A DNA stretch of 62,000 bases from Cristatella mucedo (Eukaryota; Bryozoa; Phylactolaemata; Cristatellidae), in assembly GCA_009760855.2 (NCBI GenBank), contig WPIO01000020.1, forward strand, positions 6,050,001 through 6,112,000. Direction: 5' to 3'. The notes under the pieces are model-generated. The model was not told where the DNA came from. It did not search any database and was given only the letters and a program-made list of their open reading frames with translations. A program made the position numbers and the translations under genes. Positions 58,501 through 62,000 of the stretch are shown here, piece after piece (within the stretch, counting starts at the first letter, position 1; the number at the start of each line of letters is the position of its first letter).

Positions 58501-60855
58501 GACACGTGATACACTGGGTAGTCACATTGAACGTAGTGTTGAACTACCAAAGCCCTGTACGACCTCATTCATTAATCCTGCCGGCGGGCAGATTTCTCCT
58601 ACGATCAGCTTGGCTCATTTCAACTCTGTTCCACCATTAGCTCTGTTCTGCTCTGCTCTGCGTGGCTTCACTCTTCTCATCTTGGTTTGGTATGGCTCTG
58701 AGCTAATTAAAAACTGGTTTCGGACGGCTTTGGCCAATCATTGCCTATTTGGAAAGTTATACGATGATGTGAAAGCATGTAGATGCACTAAAAATTATCC
58801 TTTGAATACCACGCATCCAGCGCTTATGCTTCCAAAGCCTGGAATCACTACTGACTCATGCCACGGCAAACCCTGACTTTACAACGTGTAAAAGAAGCGT
58901 CAACACACATGTTTCTCTCGGCATTGGCATGGTGATTTTGTCTGCCAGCACTGGGTATGCTACGGAACCAGCATTTGTATTTTGACACTGATACAAATTA
59001 AGTTACGATAACAATAATATAGTTATGCTTATGGTAGCCTCAGTGATTACTTTGAATCCGGAGCTCCCTTCTGATGTGCTTTGCAGTTCATTCGGCGAAT
59101 CTAAAGACAGCTTCAATCGATGCAAAGTGCCTAGACAGGAATTCAGTTCTCTGAGAGTGCTATTCAAATGTATTACTATTTTTTCGTAGTTAATATGTCG
59201 GATTAATTGCAAATGTTTAAAATAGTGTGATGCAGTATTCACATAAGCCTTACTTAGTGAAGGAATAAAATTGTTTGGAAATTATATGACCATAAACGTG
59301 GGTTTCGTAAAAAGTACACTGATTTAACAGCTCGATTTATGTAGGGGCAGAAGAGCTTTCACAGCTATCCCCTCGCAATAGATATTAAAGGAACTCCATG
59401 AGCAGACTTGAACGCAACGCACGAGCTGAGTCGCAAAAAGTGACTACCTCACCTCCCGACAAAAACACAGATGCGGCACGCAAAATGGCATTACAGAAAA
59501 AAAACACTGGCAAATTTAAGAACGTGGCCGATTATTTTACTTGCATCATTATCTTGACCAATTGATGCTTTATTTGCACTAGCTTCTCTGTTCTTATTTC
59601 AAAACGGACAAGGTTTTTTACAGCAGAAAAGGAAGAAACTTGAATCTTTCTTTTAAAGCCTGGAATTGTGGAATCAATTCCAGCACCGACTCATTATCTC
59701 TTGTCATGTGCAAGACCCTACTCATAGAAATGCTCAAAAGCTTTTTCCTAGACGTATGCTATAATCCTGTACTATTATGATTACGCACACCGGACCTAAA
59801 AAGAGCTAAATGTTGTTAAATAAGGTTACCTGCAGAAACATTTATGACTGGCGACAAAAGAAACATCAAATTTAATTGATTAATTGTTTTTTTGGTTGTT
59901 TTTAATATGGTCTATTGCTCTCATGACTGAAGGCACAATGTGCACTTCGCAGTCAATTGCCAGCTCAAGTGTAATGCAATGTAATGTGAGGTATCTCCGT
60001 CTATAACTCCGTAAAGCCACAAAGACAACATAAGTGTTAGGCAGGAGAGTTTTGTATAGCGCACTGAAAGCCTAAGCGACTTTCGGTACGCATTCGGTAG
60101 CCAGCATGCTTCATCTCACACAGAAAAGAGAAAGTGGAAAGCATAACAGAGTTAGGGGAACAGTTGAGGTATTGAGTAGCACGGAAGTAGCAGCTTAAGA
60201 CCGCTGAAAAGGATTAGCCATATTCGGCAGCAGGAGAGTAGTTGTCATTGCCTAAGAATTTTGAAAGCGAGTTCCACAGTCTAGGACTTGCAAAGCTAAA
60301 GCTTCATTGGCCAATTGTCTTTAAATGAAGGAATTGAACAGCTAATTTATTGTCCTTACAGAATCTGGGGCCAAGAGGAGGCTAAAACTGGTGTGTGTGT
60401 GCGTGCGTGCGTGCGTGCGTGCGTGCGTGATATACGGTCAAATTGTGATTGAATATACAATTGATGAAGTACACGCATAAAAGACATTTAAACAATTTTT
60501 AAGTTCCAAAATAGTATTAGACGGTGACAAAGCTAGTCGGGAGGAAGCATCCGCAAAGCCAGTGGTATGAGGCAGCAGGTTATACAGGTGTCAGCCTAAC
60601 TATTTCTGGCCGAATTGAAAGCTTACCTGTAAAGAAGAGTCCGTTCGACGGAAAAGCTTCAGCATCAAATATCGGATGAATATTCTTCCATTCAACGTCC
60701 CCGAAAGATTGTTCCCTCAATCCTTCGTATTTTAAAGCTGAATACCAAGATTCAACGTAATCCGTAGTGAGTGCCTCAGGCTCAACGAAAATTATTGGAT
60801 CTACAGGACTTCCTACAGCCATGAAAATGTGTATATTCTCTGGGAAGTGAGCCAT
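46365..60855 (-). CDS. Inhibitor-of-apoptosis-type protein, two BIR-like modules plus C-terminal RING (7 exons)
   Basis: Predicted exons, in coding order: 60855-60627, 58450-58235, 54667-54476, 51962-51866, 51731-51641, 51569-51488, 46558-46365. All junctions are GT/AG and phases agree (1,1,1,2,0,1), giving 366 residues with no internal stop. The RING (about 320-354) has Cys-x2-Cys-x11-Cys-x-His-x3-Cys-x2-Cys-x6-Cys-x2-Cys, exactly the IAP-type spacing, followed by a short hydrophobic tail. The second BIR-like module (about 170-253) has an APSLADAGF motif, Cys220-x2-Cys223, WEEH with His243, then Cys248 or Cys253. The first (about 35-128) has Cys93-x2-Cys96, His116, Cys128 and is more divergent. 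Family members are ubiquitin ligases that bind caspases or act in innate-immune signalling, usually in the cytosol; that role is inferred here. Both BIR modules depart from consensus spacing, so partner specificity is unknown. A diverged or partly degraded gene cannot be excluded, but splice sites and frame are intact. Confidence 0.85.
46850..47590 (+). mobile_element. Ty3/gypsy-like integrase remnant in the last intron of the IAP-like gene
   Basis: Frames shift but integrase-order segments are visible: FYCPYTEIPLLSKSTIKKVV and KLQAIFRGKEIP, then the IVITDNGF segment (catalytic-core Asp), NGEAERAVKIAIS, LPVLP, and a C-terminal part with HFARPLPPLKLSQQVLVWTD and GKPRTLVVQADNGSTL. This is the order in retroviral-type/gypsy integrases. 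Frameshifts and stops show it is dead. Opposite strand to the host gene. No LTRs identified. Confidence 0.72.
47600..50360. other. Intron sequence, no further gene recognised
   Basis: Inside the last IAP-like intron. A plus-strand 95-codon frame (47944-48231) and a 90-codon frame (49286-49558) are unrecognised. The 48650-48830 stretch is similar to 56575-56760. Confidence 0.4.
48650..48830 (+). repeat. Unclassified dispersed repeat (partner 56575-56760)
   Basis: Shared words include TTAGTTATGAT, CAAATGCATT and GAAAAGCAC..G.GCTACC in the same order over about 180 bases. No family recognised. Confidence 0.45.
50365..51046 (-). mobile_element. LINE-A 3' part
   Basis: Terminus GCAATGTCATGTAATATATCTCC in reverse, then antisense LAVPFLRLKTVGNRCFSSAC and C-terminal ORF upstream to the SRLDYCNS segment. 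Ends abruptly in a LINE-B fragment at 51046/51047. Confidence 0.82.
51047..51480 (-). mobile_element. LINE-B fragment adjoining IAP-like exon 6
   Basis: Begins TGTCAGCACGCATAAGCAC without the terminal tail and includes an antisense SLTIRSTPLP region. It ends 8 bases from the exon 6 donor. Confidence 0.7.
51488..51569 (-). CDS. IAP-like gene exon 6: linker between BIR-like module 2 and RING
   Basis: 82 bp, phase 0 to phase 1. The acceptor is TTTTATTGTAG|GA; the donor ATGG|GTGAGT is strong. It encodes a 27-residue linker beginning DKLLQYNPKYIDV with no recognised domain. Support comes from splice sites and from the phase, which continues in frame into the RING exon across a 4.9-kb intron. The intron begins directly in a LINE-B fragment. 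Confidence 0.75.
51641..51731 (-). CDS. IAP-like gene exon 5: end of BIR-like module 2
   Basis: 91 bp, phase 2 to phase 0. The acceptor is ATCCTAAAATAC on the plus strand (GTATTTTAG|GA on the coding strand); the donor is GAG|GTAACC. It encodes IACEPVMCLFIEAKKGYHYV, comparable with the PxCxFL...KGxEYV end of BIR domains. Two cysteines (residues 248 and 253) could supply the fourth zinc ligand; the sequence does not decide which. Confidence 0.82.
51866..51962 (-). CDS. IAP-like gene exon 4: CxxC and W-x-E-H of BIR-like module 2
   Basis: 97 bp, phase 1 to phase 2. The acceptor is CAATATTTTCTGTAG|GA; the donor is GTAAA|GTAAGT. The reading frame gives PVMAYCQLCRSNIYL then LLDVWEEHVK, carrying the CxxC and Trp-x-Glu-His signature of the BIR zinc site. 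Several residues between them replace the usual GDDPW. Confidence 0.85.
52000..53390. other. Intron sequence, no further feature
   Basis: Part of the IAP-like intron between exons 3 and 4. AT-rich; no repeat or exon recognised. Confidence 0.4.
53400..54010 (+). mobile_element. LINE-B, 3' part, decayed
   Basis: STAVILVCREHHSC-like frame, DQHWLPVKQSIDFKVSS and the 3' UTR with TGCATGCTGCCACTAACCAC; tail partly deleted. Confidence 0.8.
54476..54667 (-). CDS. IAP-like gene exon 3: first half of BIR-like module 2
   Basis: 192 bp, phase 1 to phase 1. The acceptor is AACCCATACGTTTCAG|AT; the donor TTCCG|GTGAGT is strong. The peptide includes KRLDLWKSLGCEWLSN followed by APSLADAGFIPAMDG, which follows the BIR order of Arg-rich helix, Trp and LAxAGF. 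Exon 1 is cut at the equivalent place and phase, suggesting the two BIR modules share ancestry. The usual YYTG after AGF is replaced by a Gly/Ala/Ser-rich stretch. Confidence 0.8.
54882..55020 (+). mobile_element. LINE-B terminal fragment, recent
   Basis: About 140 bases of 3' UTR and tail differing from 18324-18465 at only a few positions. Shares its diagnostic TACTATTCTATTGC, unlike other copies, so both belong to one subfamily. Confidence 0.85.
55020..56410. other. Intron sequence, no further feature
   Basis: Inside the IAP-like intron between exons 2 and 3. No supported exon or repeat. Confidence 0.4.
56418..56545 (+). mobile_element. SINE-D, 5' truncated
   Basis: Starts just before the B box (GGTCGTGGGCTCGAATC), with GATAGCCGTAAAGGCTCTTG and GACTGTTAAATCAGCTAG. 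Confidence 0.75.
56575..56760 (+). repeat. Unclassified dispersed repeat (partner 48650-48830)
   Basis: See partner. Adjoins the SINE-D copy here, but its partner has no SINE-D, so it is a separate repeat. Confidence 0.45.
56870..58080 (+). mobile_element. LINE-B with internal deletion joining endonuclease start to RT end
   Basis: Reads KDLFVLTETWLKSVNCKTIK and SIFHTPRSTKTGGL, the start of the AP-type endonuclease, and then directly WMAANLYELNDDQTYLLVIG and CISPVKFAQNLGVMFQRDF from the RT C-terminus, in one 122-codon frame (56938-57306). The middle, including YxDD, is absent. 3' part and tail follow to 58080. Confidence 0.85.
58235..58450 (-). CDS. IAP-like gene exon 2: zinc-binding half of BIR-like module 1
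   Basis: 216 bp, phase 1 to phase 1. The acceptor TACTTCATTTTAG|GT has a good pyrimidine tract; the donor is GAAG|GTAAGA. The peptide contains IIMCAFCHTTLHDW, matching the BIR pattern of CxxC followed by a hydrophobic residue and Trp, then His 20 residues after the second Cys and Cys 12 further on. In standard BIRs the His and last Cys are closer, so this loop is longer than usual. The tail after the last Cys is polar and unassigned. Confidence 0.78.
58520..59190 (+). mobile_element. LINE-B, very old
   Basis: Only the tail (AAAGTGCCTAGACAGGAATTC with CTCTGAGAGTGCTATTCAAA, about 59120-59185) is clear; preceding sequence has weak ORF similarity such as LMLPKPGITTDSCH. Confidence 0.5.
59190..59965. 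other. Intron sequence, no further feature
   Basis: First intron of the IAP-like gene. AT-rich, nothing recognised. Confidence 0.4.
59970..60388 (-). mobile_element. LINE-A 3' end in IAP-like intron 1
   Basis: Reversed terminus TGTAATGTGAGGTATCTCCGT, then TTTCGGTACGCATTCGGTAG and GTTCCACAGTCTAGGACTTG of the ORF end. 5' truncated at the adjacent microsatellite. Confidence 0.82.
60390..60429. repeat. (GT)n-(GCGT)n microsatellite
   Basis: Five GT units pass into about seven GCGT units. Sits about 200 bases from exon 1 of the IAP-like gene. Confidence 0.95.
60627..60855 (-). CDS. IAP-like gene exon 1: start codon and first half of BIR-like module 1
   Basis: 229 bp, 76 codons plus one base. The ATG lies in GGCAACCATGG, a near-ideal Kozak context, just downstream of a TATA box. 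The exon ends at ACAG|GTAAGC (phase 1). The end of the peptide, DAEAFPSNGLFFTG, resembles the LAEAGFYYTG segment that precedes the zinc-binding CxxC in BIR domains. An upstream W-x-x-A-L-x-Y segment may correspond to the first BIR helix. BIR identity of this half alone is weak; it gains support from the next exon. Confidence 0.75.
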
Positions 60856-60893
60856 GGTTGCCTCCGTTGAGATCCGCAGCCAGACGAACTGTG

Positions 60894-60901
60894 TTTATAT
60901 A
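60894..60901 (-). promoter_or_regulatory. TATA box of the IAP-like gene
   Basis: TATATAAA on the minus strand, 39 bases before the ATG. Transcription would start about 30 bases downstream, near 60865-60870, leaving a 5' UTR of only about 10-15 bases. Placement is consistent with a focused, regulated promoter. Confidence 0.65.
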
Positions 60902-60919
60902 GAAGTCAATTACTTTTTA

Positions 60920-60927
60920 TGACGTCA
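60920..60927. promoter_or_regulatory. Palindromic cAMP-response element (CRE) upstream of the IAP-like gene
   Basis: A perfect TGACGTCA, within TGATGACGTCATAA, 19 bases upstream of the TATA box. This is the consensus site for CREB/ATF bZIP factors. It suggests stress- or signal-dependent control of the IAP-like gene; binding is inferred. Confidence 0.6.
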
Positions 60928-61079
60928 TCAGATGTCGCTGCCATTTGTTACTCTCATGGGCAAAAAAATGGCGAAATCATCAAAGTAATAAACAAATACG
61001 TTCTGCAGTGTGGTTTTACAGTTTAAAGCGGGTTAATGGTTTTGTATTTGTTTATGTTTTATATGGGTTTATGACTGAA

Positions 61080-61420
61080 TTTGGTATTGTTGATACAAGA
61101 GGAGTCACTGCCTGACTGGAAGAGCCAGTTGGAAAAAGGACCGAGGGGGACGGCTGTGTGGTGTAACGCTGGGAGTATTGACGAAGTAAACCAGTTTTGA
61201 AGCCCCCCTCGGCGTCTGGGTTTCGTCGTTCATGTACCGGCGCTTGATTGATGCCAGTGATGCCCATGTTAGCTGAGAGGCGCTCCAGAAGGATTTGGTG
61301 ACCGATAGCATCAAAAGATGCCGAAAGATCAAGCAAACTCTAAGCAAAGATACTCTACCTGAGTCTGCATTCCTAAGTAGGCAGCTATACGCCCGAAGCA
61401 ATGCTGACTCTGTGGAGTGA
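61080..61420 (-). mobile_element. LINE-B reverse transcriptase fragment
   Basis: Antisense frame with LDLSASFDAIGHQILLERLS and NMGITG: the first RT catalytic motif (Asp present in FDAI). Lies upstream of the IAP-like promoter. Confidence 0.78.
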
Positions 61421-61469
61421 CTAGGTCTAAAACCAGATTACAAATTATTAGCACGGTTTGAAGTTTCAA

Positions 61470-61670
61470 TATAAAATGTAAATGTGGTCATGTCAGGGGA
61501 TGCTCTGACGCAGGTCGGGAGGAAGTTCCAGGCTTTGGGAGCATGCGAACTAAATGCACGGTCTCCAAAGGATTTGAGGTTTGTACGGGGTATTTGTAGA
61601 CTGTTGGATTCCGAAAAGCGGGTGGTACGATGCTTGGCCTGATGGGGTAGTATATCTGGACTATGACTAG
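61470..61670 (-). mobile_element. LINE-B C-terminal ORF fragment
   Basis: Antisense of the SFGDRAFS...PKAWN...LPT region (GGGAGGAAGTTCCAGGCTTT, GATTTGAGGTTTGTACGGGG). Its order relative to the RT fragment is reversed from an intact element, so it is a separate insertion or rearranged. Confidence 0.78.
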
Positions 61671-62000
61671 TGGCCTGGCTGGGCTAAGGGGTGGATGACA
61701 TTTGCTCCTGCCCTACAGTGAGCTAGCGACAAGGACCACCCACTAATATGAATGTGCCCATCTTTAGCTAGGATTGAATTATATCGACATCCCACTCAAT
61801 GAGCAACCTCCTAGTTTGTTGCGAATAAGAAGTCTTGTTGTTCTAGTATATTTATTACCAGCCGTTTTAGTCAGGCCCACACAATAATCTTTCGGATCTT
61901 GCCTCCATAAAATAATGTATAGCACACAGAGCTTGCTGCCTTGCATGACCCTCTTAGTTTCGCCTCTGCCTAAAACATTTCTTACGTTGTTCTTACTGAC
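61670..62000. other. No gene recognised
   Basis: Short terminal stretch without recognised features. Confidence 0.4.

Noticed and set aside
1-62000. CRISPR arrays, bacterial operons, ribosome binding sites
   Set aside because: No regularly spaced direct repeats with unique spacers and no polycistronic gene layout; introns and LINE/SINE content show a eukaryote.

Overview
This is a eukaryotic, almost certainly invertebrate-animal genomic window. The protein-coding signal is sparse and split into short exons with GT/AG junctions. Most recognisable sequence is decayed retrotransposon: two L2/CR1-type LINE families, two tRNA-derived SINE families, an R2-like element and a Ty3/gypsy-like integrase. 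I cannot assign a species or phylum from sequence alone.

The main result is a gene that long-ORF scanning misses because its exons are short. On the minus strand from 60855 down to 46365, seven exons join in frame with matching phases into a predicted 366-residue inhibitor-of-apoptosis-type protein: two divergent BIR-like zinc modules, a linker and a C-terminal RING with exact IAP-RING cysteine/histidine spacing. Its ATG has an ideal Kozak context, a TATA box lies 39 bases upstream, and a perfect palindromic CRE (TGACGTCA) lies further upstream. Two AATAAA signals follow the stop. Its introns hold LINEs, a SINE, microsatellites and the gypsy-like remnant.

A second minus-strand gene (13120 to about 8933) is predicted from a CpG-rich first exon with a signal peptide, a 255-bp PAN/apple-like cysteine-rich exon and a 255-bp Ser/Thr-rich exon of 27-28-residue repeats. 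A diverged paralogous copy lies at about 34.7-36.3 kb. The first copy has a stop in the repeat exon; the second has a stop in the PAN exon.

Layout: 0-3.9 kb mostly unassigned with a CpG-rich patch; 4-8.3 kb LINE fragments; 8.9-13.3 kb PAN/mucin-like gene with SINEs; 14.4-28.7 kb dense LINEs/SINEs, a 2-kb duplicated block (17.05-19.4 and 25.5-27.6 kb) and a long hexanucleotide array; 29.5-30.1 kb R2-like remnant; 31-34 kb LINEs; 34.7-36.3 kb PAN/mucin-like paralogue; 36.3-45 kb SINEs and LINEs; 46.4-60.9 kb IAP gene; 61-61.7 kb LINE fragments.

LINE-A means the family ending in ACATT repeats after a conserved GACGGAGATAC motif; LINE-B means the family ending in a hairpin-like AAGCGCC...GGGCGCTTT tail and (ATT)n. 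SINE-C has a LINE-B-like 3' end; SINE-D does not. These are working names. Element boundaries were read by eye and are approximate to about 20 bases.
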